From Clytia hemisphaerica (Eukaryota; Cnidaria; Hydrozoa; Leptothecata; Clytiidae): DNA of 64,000 nt. The DNA is taken from positions 389,307 to 453,306 of the forward strand of contig CACVBU010000824.1 in NCBI GenBank assembly GCA_902728285.1, given 5' to 3'. Below, one piece after another: positions 45,301 through 55,700 of the stretch. The notes beneath the pieces are model-generated. The model searched no databases, was not told the DNA's origin, and saw nothing but the letters and a program-made list of their open reading frames with translations. Position numbers and translations under genes: made by a program. Position 1 is the first letter of the stretch; each line of letters starts with the position of its first letter.

Positions 45301-48300
45301 CAGTTTCCGTATGTTTCACATTCCGTAGTTTATCGGAATATACGGTGACGAGACGTTCCACGAAAGCAGCCTGTTATAGCACGGCAGGCATTTATATTGG
45401 ATAGATTCAAGCTTACGAACAAAAGTCGAATTTCCAGGATGGTCGTATATGATATCCCCATAGTCTAAGTGAGGGCTAATGTAAGATTTTTATAAAGTAA
45501 GCAGAGATGTTCTCGGTACATGTTTGCGAAGTCTGTTAATGAGGCCAATACCTTTGTAGGCCTTTTTTATTTTTTCGTCTAAATGGTGACTGAATGAGAG
45601 TTTGGAATCCAAAGAAAGACCTAGATGCTTCTGACATTCACTAGTTCTTATGTCAGTATTATTGAAAGATAAAACAGGAGCATTAACAGGTAAGAGCCTT
45701 TTGGAAAAGTAAACTTCCACAGCTTGTTTTGCAGGATCAGGATTAAAAGACATCTTCCATTGACGAGCCCACTCATTTATTCTTGTAAGATCTCTGTTTA
45801 GTTCCTCACTGCTCAAAAGTTGGTCTATCATCAGCGAAGATCTTAGGCGTGGTCTCGAGATTGTTGGGAAGGTCGTTGATGTAGATTAGAAAAAACAGAG
45901 GACCAAGAATTGTTTCCACTCAGAGGTCGTTCCATTCAAAATAACCCTCTGATACCTACCTGACAGAAAATTTCTCAAAAGGGAAAGCAAGGGACGAGAT
46001 ACTGTCGCGCGGGAGAGGTTGATCGGTCCTCTTCTTGCACGTCAAGCGAATATTTATTTTTATGCCCCAGGCGTTTAATAACTGACCCGCCGCTAGAAGG
46101 CGGGGAGGACTTGAATGTACAGTGGAATTCAGAGTGACAGTAGAACGAAGTAGACTAGAGTTTTTCGGCTCGTGCATATTTATTTTAATCCATCCAAATG
46201 ATAAAGTAAAGTTACACACAATAAACAAACAAATTTAAATGTCAATATTTCACCTGCGTCCAGGCGTCGCCGCTCACTGCAGTTTATTGCGACTTGGGTT
46301 TTATTATTAACTCTGCGCAAGAACCCCATAACTCCGCAGTTCACCCCGTTTGGTTCACCACCTGTCTCATCCAGGTACTTCCCTCTACCAACCTTACGGT
46401 CCAACGTAAACTAAACGACTCTGCTTCAGCATTCTTTGTGGATGCACATGGCAGTCAGACTGGGGTCAACGGGGTCCACTTGTAGAACCAGGATAACCTA
46501 CGTCTGATGGCCACGCAATCCGTGATTCCTCAATACGTCTTGTCAGGACGAACGCTCGCTGAAGAATATCTGAATTTCTATATCTGGTTGAGATATTTTT
46601 ATCTCATGCATAATGCATATTTACAAACATTCAAACATACAAAATTCTATTTATAAATCCCTCATGACAATACCCCGTAGGACTGGAGTGGAGTAAATTA
46701 AACCCTCATGCCAGACTCGATAAAATGCCTATCAAGAAACACTCCCCTCGTGTCCAAGGGTGGATCAGCGTCAAACCCTGTAAAAATGTCATGAATTATG
46801 GAAAACAACTGAGAGAGACAAGAATCACCCTCCCGAAAACCTGACTGGCACGAAGTAAAGAGATTGTTACTTGCAAAATACTTGTAAAGTACATCATAAA
46901 TGCACTGTTCAAATAATTTGCTAAACACTGGAAGAAGAGAACTGGTCTGTAGTTTTTAGCAATACTTTTGTCCCCCTTTTTATAAATAGTCGAACGTGCG
47001 CAACGCACTTGGGCTCAACTTCAGTGGCTTCAAATTATTCATAGGCCCAATTGTAGACCCCCAGATAGTCACCCAAGGAACAAGTGTGCCAAATTTCAGG
47101 TATGTAGGCTCTGCTCTAAAGTTTTAGCCTCGTTTTGGCGAAAAACTCGTCCCCAGGCCCCAAAAATCAAGATTTTTGAAAAATGGGAAAAAAACTCCCA
47201 GATATTCACCCAAGGAACAAGTGCGCCAAATTTCAGCTAAATCCGACAATTTTTGAAGTCTCCAGGCTGCCCCAAAGTTTTAGCCTCGTTTTGGCGAAAA
47301 ACTCGTCCCCAGGTCTCAAAAATCAAAATTTTCAAAAAATGAAAAAATCACCCCCAGATATTCACCCAAGGAACAAGTGTGCCAAATTCCAGCCAAATCC
47401 AAGCATTTTTGAAGTCTCCAGGCTGCCCTAAAGTTTTTGTGACAGACAGACAGACAGACACACCCACATACACACACATCACAGCTCAACTGATGTTGAG
47501 AACAGGAACAACAGTCCCTTTCTTCCACTTGGAAGGGAAGATACCTGAGTGGAGTGAAAGATTGAAAATGCCACTCAAAGGTTTAACTAGATATTTACCG
47601 CAAATCTTAACCAAACGTGTAGAAATATATCGTCCCATCCATGAGCCTTGTTTATATTTAAAGAATTTATTAGAGTCTCAATCTTTATCGTCACCAAATT
47701 CTAAGATTTCCAACCTCAAGTCGGTAAGGAATTGTTCAGCTGGCAGAACACTGCCAGTTTTCAATGAGAGAGCATTGTTTGGTGAAAAAAGAATTAAGAA
47801 TGCTGGCTTTCTCAGCAACATCAGATACGAGGATATCTCTGTTATCACGTATGGGTGGGATTTTCGGTGTTTTGCGAATGCCCAAAAATTGTTTAAGGGT
47901 AGACCAGTATTTCTTACTTCCAATGTTCGGATCGTTAAGTGAATTGCCAAGACGAGTAAAATAATTTTCCTTGGCTTCTTTGATAGCCAGTCTAGATCTG
48001 CCGGAGATATCATCAAGTACCTGTTTATCCAAGGGATTCCCCCCCCCCACTTTTTCCACCGGCGATAAATTTTAGCTTTGTCGAGGAGCATTTGTTTAAG
48101 CTCAGGAGTCATCCATAACGCATCCTTATCCCTGATTGTAATTATTTTATTGGGAACGAAATTGGAAAAAAGTGTTTAATATATATTCAAAAAGAAGGGC
48201 AACATGCTCATCCACGCTCAATAAATCCATTGAATTTTAAATTAAGATAAAAATAAAATCAATTTTCAAGTGGCGCTGAAATGGATCATGGATAATCAGG

Positions 48301-51300
48301 ACTGACTACGCCTACATAACGGCTTTCCGTTGGCTAGACGAAAAAAAATTAAACGTTTTTCAAAATTTTGGACCAATAGTAAGTCGTCATTAGCGCGCAG
48401 TGGTCGATTACCCATTACGCTTTGCGATTGTGAAATGACCTATGGAATTTTCATAGATGCCAGAGACAAGGCGGCCGTCCACATAGTACGTACGCACTAA
48501 AATGTCGAAAATCGGATACCCCTCCCTCCTGTACGCAAGCGTACGCAAATGGCTATACCCCCTGGTAAGTACGTACTTTTCATCCCACACCCCCCCCCTT
48601 GGTTGAAGAAAATTTCGAGTTCAAATCGTTTGGTTCGGACCTTTATTTCATACATGAAACTCAATGGTTATTAAGAAACTTTTTCTTTTCCTTGATGCGT
48701 ATAAGAAGCGTAAAACTCGACAAAAAAAAACAAGTTAATGGGGCTATGAAAAAGTTTTCTCTGCGTACGTACATTTTCCTTTGACCACTCCCCTCCCCCC
48801 GTACGCAAGCATACGCTTTTGAGAAGACTCCCCCCCCCTTTATTGCGTACGTACTATGTGGACGGCCCCTTCTGAAAGTAACTTTTTTATTCCATCGAGC
48901 ATAACTTTTGATCTAATAAACCAAATTCAATAAATGACCTATCAAAATTTAAGTTTATCATTCTTCTTTCCAATGAAAAAGAAATGGTTCTTTTAAAATT
49001 TTCAGAATTCGAGAAAATTAACTTCAAAGAGAGAAACTTTTTTGTGTCGCACCTGGTATAGCATTATAAATAAAGTAATTTTATGAAGAGTATAAAAGCC
49101 CCATAATCGAAGTTGAAGGCTTGCAAGAAGATAATAGCGGAAAAGGTTTTATCTGGCAATTACCTATTAAAATCTGAAAAGATAGTTGTGGCGTTTGTTA
49201 AAATGACTAATTTAATGGGATTAAATTTCGCGGTTGAGCTCATCCACGAAATTGTAAGATGGCATGCGGATGGCACTACTTGGAGACAATATTGTCACGA
49301 TTTTGCGCCGTTTACTTCTAAATCGGGCATTATCATTTTGCACAACCAGTCAAAACCAGTCAAAACCAGTCAAAATCAGTCAAAATCAGTCAAAACCCGT
49401 CAAAACCCGTCAAAAACAGTCAAAATCAGTCAAAACCAGTCGAAACCAGTCACTTCCAGGCAAACTGAATCGCTTTTTAGCAAACGGAGTCAATGGTTTG
49501 ATCAATGGTCAATGGTTTGGTCAATGTTTGTTTGACATTATTTTAGTTTTGTTTAGAAATATTTAGCGGAGTTTTCATTGCGACTTATTTCCGCGAAATC
49601 CGCAATATTTAATCGCATCGAAATTTTATCCCAATAAACTACGCACCTGACTGTAGAATCGGAGGAACCAGTTATGAGGAGATTTCCTTCGTATTGTAAA
49701 CAAAGCACAGAGCCTGTGTGTCCCTTGATCATTTTCTTACAGGCTAGTGTTTTGGTATCCCATATCTAAAGAGAAAAGACAAAAACATCGGATGGGTGAA
49801 GTCTGGAGTTATAAAGCAAGAGGACAATTTTTAGCGAAAGCTGTTGAGCAAAAGTTTGTTTCAGAGTATCAAGATTCAAAATTGGCTCAAAAAGTAATGA
49901 CATAGGTTGAGAGGGTCAGTATAAACCGAGTCAAAAAACATATACACCAATTTTGCTTGAGTAAATATTGAGAAAATTCGTTCTGACGCTCATTGTGCTT
50001 AGAAAAAGTTTCAGTTTCAGCCTTAAGTTAAGCTCGGTCGTATGCTTACGAAACCCTTTTCGAAAGATCGTCAGTTTTCGACTGATTTTTATTTCGAAAC
50101 ATTCGTTGACTACCTCTCTGTCTCATTGATCCGATTCTCAAAACAAAAATTGAAGGATGAATTTCTTCAGCTTTGAGCTGTGCTTAGCATTATGCTTTTT
50201 TTACCGAATTTGAGCCACTGTATGCTTATTAACGACATGCTTATAAAAAAGAGAGCAAATTGTTTCTACTGATTTCCACATACATATACCTTAACAGTAT
50301 TATCACGATGTCCGCTGACAATTTGCTCTTCGTCTGATTGCAAGCAGTAAACACCTTCCCTATATTCAGCTTCACATGAAACTGTTGTCAACTGATGTTT
50401 CCCCGTCTTCCAGTTGGATTCAAGGTTCTAAAAGTTGAAAAAGGTTGGCAGAAAAAGGATAGTATTCTTTTACAAAACGGAGGTTTTATTAGAAACTACC
50501 CCTAGAGGTGTTTTTAACTTAGTTGAGGATTATGTTATTTTGCACCGCGGGTTTATCACCTACTTTGAATATTTGTTTAGTTTTGTGACAAAATATCGTA
50601 TCTAGTACTACATATACTGTCAACTCTCTCTAATTCGAACCTCTATTATTCGAATCTTTCTGTAATTCGAGCTAAATCATTGATCCACTCAGCTGGAATG
50701 TCATGTAAAAACACTCTCCGTGTTAAGATACCGCAGTGATTCTAAAAAAAGACATCCAAATTACTGTTTGTCCGAGTTTTAATCCAATCATCCTTTGCAT
50801 TAACTGCTTTTGCAAGTCAATTATACTTATATTGACAATACGAAAGTAATAACTTGCACGCATTACGAATCAAGATGAAGAGGATTGTGGGATTGAATTT
50901 CGGCCAAATGTTAAAAGTAATAATTATGACGTTTGCATAGCGGTGTGCTATTCGAATTTTTCTCTAATTCGAAGAAAATGTTTGGTCCTTTGAAGATCGA
51001 ATTAGAGAAAGTGAACTGTAATACTAGAAGAAAAATACAAACCTTAATATCTTTCTCAGTGTTTAAATACAGAGCACGAAAATATTTGTGATCGAATTCT
51101 TCAGAGAAAGTGTTCAATGAATCCATCCAACCACGTCGTTTACCGAAGCCTTTCCATACAGTCTCACGGTGAACTTTTTGTTTGATAAGTTTTCTCCATA
51201 ACATACTATCTTCAATACACCAAAGCCATTGTTTACAAACCAGTTCGGCTGAGCGTAATGAGCTGTCATCCAAATATGAAAAAATCACTTCCAAAACAGG

Positions 51301-51624
51301 TTCCAAATCTGTAGGATGAAAAAAAATGAATCAACAACATGATATTGAATGTGTTAAATCTAATTGAGTGATACAGTATTCTTTATCAACCACAAGGCTT
51401 AAATTTGCAAAAAATAATTTTCTTTTTTTTTCTTCAGAGAACTTCCTAGTTTTCCATATAAATCAGGCTTAACTATTTTCGGGCTTTTTAGATTTAGTTA
51501 ATCTCAGCTAATCTTATTTAAGATTTACAGGCAAACCAGGAAGGCTACGTAACAAATACCATTTAATTGTTCATTGTTACAATTAATAACTCCTAAAATT
51601 AAATATAATACCTTCAAAAATCAT
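33339..51624 (-). CDS. F-box/WD40-repeat protein, gene 2 (eight coding exons, 403 residues)
   Basis: A paralogue of gene 1, likewise a probable SCF substrate receptor. Exons: 51624-51612 (MIFE), 51308-51043 (F-box: [36 protein letters not shown]), 50427-50290, 49765-49647, 38312-38063, 36237-36053, 35324-35201 and 33455-33339. All borders are GT-AG, phases match at every junction (for example GTC AG|G ATA TGG), and the total is 1212 nt, exactly 404 codons with the stop. The tiny first exon is inferred from its donor (GAAG|GTATT) and correct phase. WD repeats read [90 protein letters not shown] and [10 protein letters not shown], ending in [15 protein letters not shown]. The 11.3-kb fourth intron contains a nested gene on the other strand (40201-41694) and a LINE relic. 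Confidence 0.85.
33997..34333 (-). pseudogene. Penelope-like GIY-YIG endonuclease C-terminus, left arm
   Basis: The frame reads [19 protein letters not shown], then [15 protein letters not shown] and [13 protein letters not shown], the C-terminal part of the GIY-YIG nuclease of Penelope-like retroelements. This arm has small differences that close the frame (TIGLT in place of HYIGLT, stop after NGS). Reverse transcriptase is absent. Confidence 0.7.
34320..34675 (+). pseudogene. Penelope-like GIY-YIG endonuclease C-terminus, right arm
   Basis: The open frame extends through [14 protein letters not shown] (the YIG half of GIY-YIG), RWYGHKHTF with the conserved Arg and His, [11 protein letters not shown] and [11 protein letters not shown] (the C-x2-C zinc pair and catalytic-region Glu), ending FKAVPPD at 34675. 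The upstream reverse transcriptase is missing, so this is a 5'-truncated copy. Confidence 0.75.
36262..36409. repeat. MITE with AGCGAGGTTAAGC ends
   Basis: AGCGAGGTTAAGCACCGCTTT pairs with AAACACTTGCTTAACCTCGCT. The inner block CGTAGGCCTGTACATAA pairs with TTATGTACAGGCCTACG (17 of 17). It lies 25 bp upstream of the acceptor of exon 36237-36053 of gene 2, so it is close to the splice branch region. Confidence 0.8.
36739..37858. repeat. element with homopolymer-G/C ends and 8-bp target duplication (outer)
   Basis: The left end CCTGGGGGGGGGGCACTCG and the right end GAGTGACCCCCCCCCTGGT are inverted. Next comes GTATGTGCCGCGC / GCGCGGCACATGACG. Flanks are CCTAATAT (36731-36738) and TCTAATAT (37859-37866). 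Subterminal repeats read CCCTTACAGTGCA. An 8-bp duplication suggests a hAT-type transposase acted on it. It is itself interrupted by a younger element (36871-37531). Confidence 0.7.
36871..37531. repeat. element with TACGATGGCCCCGAGG ends and arrays of GAAGTAAAAA (inner)
   Basis: TACGATGGCCCCGAGGTTTC at the left is the exact complement of GAAACCTCGGGGCCATCGTA at the right, continued by TCCACTTCT/AGAAGTGGA. The target ATTTAC is duplicated (36865-36870 and 37532-37537). Next to each end are four to six copies of (A)GAAGNGAAGTAAAAA in opposite orientations, likely transposase-binding arrays. Confidence 0.8.
39142..39512. repeat. homopolymer-G-ended MITE with GTCTAGAACC duplication
   Basis: Flanked by direct GTCTAGAACC at 39132-39141 and 39513-39522. 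Ends are CGGGGGGGGGTAC... and ...CCCCCCCCCCGG. The inner inverted block is GGGTATGTGCGGA / TCCGCACATACCC. The interior has five to six copies of TCTCTCTAAGGGTC, also seen once near 42113. Confidence 0.75.
40201..41694 (+). CDS. secreted two-module protein with von Willebrand A-like pattern, single exon, nested in an intron
   Basis: A 497-residue uninterrupted frame on the plus strand inside the fourth intron of the minus-strand F-box/WD40 gene 2. The N-terminus [20 protein letters not shown] is a signal peptide, and several N-x-S/T sites and cysteines follow, so it is probably extracellular. Residues about 60-240 show an order that recalls a vWA domain: [49 protein letters not shown]. From about 265 the pattern recurs ([51 protein letters not shown]). 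The metal-site DxSxS is not intact in either. A Lys-rich segment lies near residues 395-410. This family assignment is a weak inference from pattern only. The lack of introns suggests a retrocopy or a lineage-specific gene. A MITE follows the stop by 14 bp. Confidence 0.6.
   Translation: MKVSLAIVPVLLLIIRNVTFSLAENFSFCVDKTRIIVIWQPLVMYKVLVRADNVNPVEVHPRNKWLKFFDMLLREFHIDECYEICFYDQLEQKATHFRDSKDLVPKVLDQYHNDLITINLDEPNQFIQQRPEVKDPIKAPVYPIGSHKFFEEELRRNTKGTRNVVLYIAGHSIDDKTTDALAKLQNKKQYAIILLSMVMYAPNFTWLSTQHRNLWYHLGRHMEQFNDIRNILRNPDYKGTELGITENSINTTCLEKNQLNISFIITEGASSDFKDGIDVRKVFDFIESLNDTLQLTGVSLNVKIHHVTRVENPYKAMYHSYRWFVNQQKGHINYDIQTFSFDYIRPARAFVFENCKKELLCYRKERTMATGNRHNCVVRKVCTNKNLYSPPGLKRVKEEKARKSNQLKKAVFDDKMINIIITDANDDSNPAFTALKTQETVKIHVVDNEKFIPSMTDKDVIQTPRTDFTSKQFYDLFFELLNEEVERSSSDRNYCIR
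41708..41856. repeat. MITE with CATGTTTTTTTATAAGCAT ends
   Basis: CATGTTTTTTTATAAGC at the left is complementary to GCTTATAAAAAAAACATG at the right, with inner CAGGCTC / GAGCCTG and CTATTGTTTGAGAACAATAG. It may supply the 3' end of the nested gene. Related text (atgcttataaaaaag) occurs near 50236. Confidence 0.7.
42271..42593. repeat. MITE with TTTTTGGCGGGGATT ends and tandem inner repeats
   Basis: TTTTTGGCGGGGATTTAATT at the left is complementary, with one or two changes, to AATTCAATCCCCGCCAAAAA at the right. The left side holds three tandem copies of about 43 bp containing GCGGGGATTTAATTTGGCGA; two more single copies lie at 42484 and 42528. Confidence 0.8.
43014..43396. repeat. MITE with AGGCGAGACCAATTTAA ends
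   Basis: AGGCGAGACCAATTTAATTT and TTCTACGGGC at the left pair with GCCCGTAGAA and AAATTAAATTGGTCTCCCCT at the right. GGTCGGTCGG repeats occur near each end. Confidence 0.7.
43397..44194. other. intronic AT-rich stretch
   Basis: Contains a TTTA/TTAC simple repeat (about 43480-43515) and a TTGTTG run (about 43697-43735). No coding sequence is seen. Confidence 0.5.
44195..45110 (+). repeat. tandem repeat, period about 316-322 bp, about 2.8 units
   Basis: The anchor GAAAATCGGGCT(T/C)CGTCACA occurs at 44356, 44672 and 44994, each followed by ttttaggcatt(a/g)ccattttgcatcattgtgc. The array ends in a GACG tetranucleotide run (about 45092-45107). Units 2 and 3 are more alike than unit 1. Confidence 0.75.
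46003..46669. repeat. solo LTR with 4-bp target duplication ATAC
   Basis: Starts TGTC and ends GACA, flanked by ATAC at 45999-46002 and 46670-46673. Removing it and one ATAC restores a continuous LINE reverse-transcriptase reading across the junction (..[17 protein letters not shown]..), which proves an insertion. Length 667 bp. It contains a CCCGCC...GGCGGG hairpin near 46088-46106. The parent element (gypsy-type duplication size is usual for 4-5 bp) is not in the window. Confidence 0.8.
47058..47470 (+). repeat. tandem repeat of about 140-155 bp, three units, ending in microsatellite
   Basis: CCAGATATTCACCCAAGGAACAAGTG-like anchors occur at about 47059, 47197 and 47353, each followed by (t)gccaaattccag and tttgaagtctccaggctgcc...aaagtttt. 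The block ends GACAGACAGACAGACA then CACACC/CACACACA. It interrupts the LINE. Confidence 0.75.
48473..48868. repeat. element with GGCCGTCCACATAGTACGTA ends
   Basis: GGCCGTCCACATAGTACGTA (left) and TACGTACTATGTGGACGGCC (right) are exact complements over 20 bases. Inside are GTACGCAAGCGTACGC palindromes and C-rich runs. No transposase is present. Confidence 0.85.
49342..49452 (+). repeat. decamer minisatellite (AACCAGTCAA-type), about 11 units
   Basis: The motif CCAGTCAAAA repeats with point variants (CAGTCAAAAT, CCCGTCAAAA, CCAGTCGAAA). It lies in intron 4 of gene 2, 200 bp downstream of exon 49765-49647. It is not a CRISPR: no spacers of constant length. Confidence 0.85.
50617..51018. repeat. 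large pogo/Tigger-like MITE in gene 2 intron
   Basis: The left end CTGTCAACTCTCTCTAATTCGA and the right end TCGAATTAGAGAAAGTGAACTGT are inverted copies of the family at 21685. The interior of about 330 bp is unrelated and non-coding. Confidence 0.6.
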
Positions 51625-51760
51625 GATCTGATTCGCATTTGAAATTATAAATTTCAATATTTCATTTTTTACACTGAAAGAAGAAAAAACAAATGAGAAA
51701 TTTAGTATTACAAGAGGAAGAGAGAATTTGAGACGAAGTTCTCTCGTAGTTCCTAAAATG

Positions 51761-52225
51761 ATAGTGTCCTCCTGGGTCGGTTCCCCCTACTAAAAATCCA
51801 AATCTTTCTCGATCCCCCCTTTTTTATCCCCCACCATATTTGAAAATTTTTTGGCTCCCCCTCTTTTTTGCTTTCCCCCAGATTTTGCTGTTCCCCCATT
51901 ATGGTTAACATAAAAATGCCTCAAATCAAGTTTAAAATTTTGGAAAGCTTGAAAATATAGCCTTGAAACTGCTTGAAAATGAAGTTTTATTGAACAATTG
52001 GTTTGGTTCAAGTAAGGTTCGCTGATTTTATTGCTTTAAACAGATCTTTTACGAGATTAGATTGAGATTAGTGGAGTTCCCCAATCAAACTTTCCAAAAT
52101 TCATGGTTACTTTTCTTTATTTTCTCCCATCAAATTTCAAAAGTTTCATTTTCCCGCATAACTCAAAAAATGGGGCAAAATCAGAACCCCCCCCCCTTTA
52201 TAAAGGGGGGAGGACAGGTCACTAT
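51761..52225. repeat. C-run-rich inverted-repeat element
   Basis: ATAGTGTCCTCC at the left pairs with GGAGGACAGGTCACTAT at the right (two-base insertion). C runs of 5-9 nt lie just inside both ends. Between genes 2 and the DZIP3-like gene. Confidence 0.55.
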
Positions 52226-52781
52226 TAAATCCCCAACATGTTTGTAGTGTTTGGCTGTTTGAGGGAATTTTCGTCTTTTATATGAGCTAAAAAAATGTTC
52301 TATTATGCATAATAAAAATTATATAAATTACACTGATAAAATAATTACTACATACCTAAAATTACTTATACGTAATCAAATTTAAAAAAAGTTCTATCAA
52401 TCTATACAATTTATTAATTAATGGCATATAAAAGCAGATATCAAATATCAATCAATAAACATTATTAACTGAACCCATTAAGTACCACTGGCATCATATA
52501 TGATTTTTTGGTCCTGTACCGGTAGGTAGCACCACGAACCACACCACTCTATTTTTTAATCCACCCAAATAACACGAGATTGTTATTTTTTTCTCAGTTG
52601 GGGGTGTGTACTGTCCATTTGCATTTGAAATCAAAAAGCGATTTGGAAAATTTGACGTTACGTAGTGATGGCAATTGATACATAGTAAGTAAAACAGAGT
52701 TTTTAAAGGTACAATCTTGTAAACTTAATTTATTCACAAAAGCCCAATCGACGAAAAAGCATTAAAAAATATGGATATGGA

Positions 52782-55700
52782 CTAAAAGACATATGGACTC
52801 AATCTCTTAAATTTCTCCGCCAATTTGTAATGTTGTTCTCTGTTAGGCTTTTTTCTTGGGCTTCGTGCTTTTCTTGTTTGTATAGCTGCATGTTTTGAGA
52901 TTCTTCTAACGTGATATTTCTTTATGACTGGTCGTGGATTCAATGAAGGAACTGGTCTTGGATTCAATGAAGGAGCTGGTAATTGTTGGACAGCTGAGAA
53001 CAACAGCTCAGAATCTGTATCAGAGCCAGAATTTGTTGAATCACCAGTACTGCCTGTATGATATTTCGCTAAAAAATGGAGAAAAAAATGAAAATGAAAC
53101 AAATTGATCCGCTGTTAAGGATTTTCAGACCAAAATATTTTGAGATTTCACTCAGTTCGTTGTACTTTAAAAAACATATCCAAAAAAGAAAAAAAAACTA
53201 GTGGACCTTGCCCAACTCTTAAAACAGCTGGTTCGTAAAGCAATAACTAGCAGCTAATCATGATATCTGTGGTATTCCGCTCAACGTACCAACTCTTCTT
53301 TTTGTCTTTTTTGGAGAACTTGATGACAATGGAACAGTTTGGAACCAAATTTGAGAATCTGAGTTTGAACCAGAATCTGTTGTGTTTGGATAATCAGTTG
53401 TGTCTGTTAGACATTTACCTGAAAAATCAAAATATTAAAAATTGAATAAATTATAACAATAATAAATAATCTGGATGAAACATAATTACAACAGATTGTG
53501 TGGAAAAATAATTTCATTTGCTCAGCATCAGCCTCAAAAATGTTAGCAGACTTAGAATCCCAGGATCTAAAAGCTGAAAAATGTTTCAATAGGGATGAGA
53601 ACTATAGCCTGGAAGCCAATTAACCCCTTCCAAATTGAAAATTCCAATGAAACAAAGTGAAAATACTGAAACTGCAATTCTGAAATTCGTTAAAATACCC
53701 AAAATTGCCAATATTATTTTGAATTCAGGATTCATTGTCAATTTGAATCCTAAATTTCTTTAGGGAATAATTTGGAATTTGTCTTCTAATTTAGAATGAT
53801 TCCAACACCGTAAAGTTCCCAAATTAAAGTCTATTCACGATAAGTGTGCACTATTTTTTCTTTTACCTATAACTTTTGAAGGAATTCTTCAATCTTCATA
53901 AATTTAGTATCGTTGGAGAGATATTTGTGAGTGGAACAATTTAAAATCAAACAGTCTTTTAAAAAATTCTAAAAATGTAGATGAAAATGAAGAAGAAAAA
54001 AATGAAGATCTTGTAGAAAGGTGCTATAACCATCATTTTCACTTAAGTGAATCCTTGATCATCGAACGTCATCACTGTGAAAAAATTTCTAAAAAATAAT
54101 AATTGAGTCAAAAGATATCAAACAAAGTTGTAAGCAGATTGACGTCTAAAAACCCTGTTTTCTGCTGTTTTTCGGGGTCAATCGCTTATTAACTTTGTAT
54201 CATAACTTTATATTGAATAAATATTTCAGTGAAATTTCTTCACAGTGATGACCTCCTAAGATCAAAGAATCTCTCCAGTGAAAATGAAAGTTATAGCACT
54301 TTTCTACAAGATCTTCATTTTTTTCTTCTTCATTTTCATCTTCATTTTTAGAATTTTTTTAAAGACTTTTAATTTCAAATTGTTCCACTCACAAATATCT
54401 CTCCAACGATACCAAATTTATGAAGATTGAAGAATTCCTTCAAAAGTTATAGGTAAAAGAAAAAAGAGTGCACACTTATCGTGAACAGACTTTAAGAAGA
54501 TTCATTCAAAATTCAAAAGAATCCGGATTTAAATTAATCAGGGAAATCTTTCCTCTCTGGGCTGAGACTGGAAAGCTTACCCGTTCTTTGTCTTCCTTTC
54601 TTCCAAGTGGAGAAGAAAACATCAGAATCTGAATTTGCATCATAAACTTTTGAGCGTGTAACATCACTGATGTCTTTCTTTAATTGTTCTGAAATTGTCA
54701 AAGGTTTGGAAATGATAAACCTTACACTAACTATTTATGACGACAATACCATAAAATATTGACCGATGTCAAAAAATATTGTCCCTCATTTCCCGGTCTA
54801 TAACGTGGAATATAAATTCCTATGACGTCACTTTGATCAGAACAATTTGTGAGAATCGATAGCGTCATTTTGTTTATATCGACTATGGCCCTCTCACTCG
54901 GGTAATAAAAAATAATAACAATATAAATGATTTAAATAAATTTCCTGTTTCTACATTTGATTTGGTATTAATTGTTGTTAACTATTATTATTATTGATTA
55001 TTATTTTAATTTTTGAATTATACAAAGGTTTTCTATCTAAAAAAACCTAACAATGGGAAGATCCATTATAAGAAAAGAATACTATACCTGGAGATAGGAT
55101 GGGGCTCCTCACTTGTCCTTTAAAGCCTCTTCCCAATGAGGTTGGTGGTGTAACAGTCGGGGACAAAACTTCAGAGTCTGTATCGTAGCCAGAATATGTT
55201 GAGTCTCGATAGTCAGTTGAGTATGGATAATCAGTCGTGTCTGTATGAACTTTTTTGAAAAAACAGTGTTTAGAAAATTCAATTTGTTTGCCTGTTCATG
55301 ATATGCACCACTACAATGACCTCACGAAATTATGCAACTTTTCTGTTTTTGTTCCACCCAATACGTCACTTTTTCTATTGTTAAGTGACGTATTGGATGG
55401 ATAATTTTAAAAGTTCTCAGAAGACTCTCCAGTGGTGCATATCATGAATAGCATGCTGTACTCCTGTGCATTAAAATTTTTCGATGATTAATATACAGTA
55501 GAACTTTCAAGATTGTCGTAGTTTGACATTGTTCCAATGAATAGAGTACAAGACAGGCTAGCCAAAACTTTTAAAATAAAAAGTATAATAAATATACCAC
55601 TTTGAGAGTGCATTTCTCCTCTAGAAAATTCCATAACATTGTCTTGTGGGTTTTCTACCCATATCCAATCTTCAGTACTTTTGTTGAATTGTAAACTTTC

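Larger units (their letters stand above)
45123..48150 (-). mobile_element. decayed LINE (jockey/CR1-like reverse transcriptase) with later insertions
   Basis: Read on the minus strand: a pre-RT segment (48060-47740: [31 protein letters not shown]), then [16 protein letters not shown] (about 46990), [13 protein letters not shown] and [15 protein letters not shown] (about 46900-46820), [17 protein letters not shown] (about 45975-45930), and the thumb region [18 protein letters not shown] with [18 protein letters not shown] (45800-45590). Many stops and shifts make it a pseudogene. It is split by a solo LTR (46003-46669) and a tandem-repeat block (47058-47470). It lies inside intron 4 of gene 2, same strand. 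Confidence 0.8.

Noticed and set aside
45490-45831. Separate small gene
   Set aside because: The sequence ([21 protein letters not shown]) is the thumb end of a LINE reverse transcriptase and belongs to the decayed LINE.
47379-47942. 187-codon plus-strand frame
   Set aside because: It is antisense to the LINE relic and crosses the microsatellite; no domain.
49342-49452. CRISPR or functional repeat array
   Set aside because: It is a simple decamer minisatellite with no spacers.
49113-49566. Overlapping plus-strand frames of 140 and 100 codons
   Set aside because: They are open only because the decamer repeat lacks stops in two frames; low-complexity translation.
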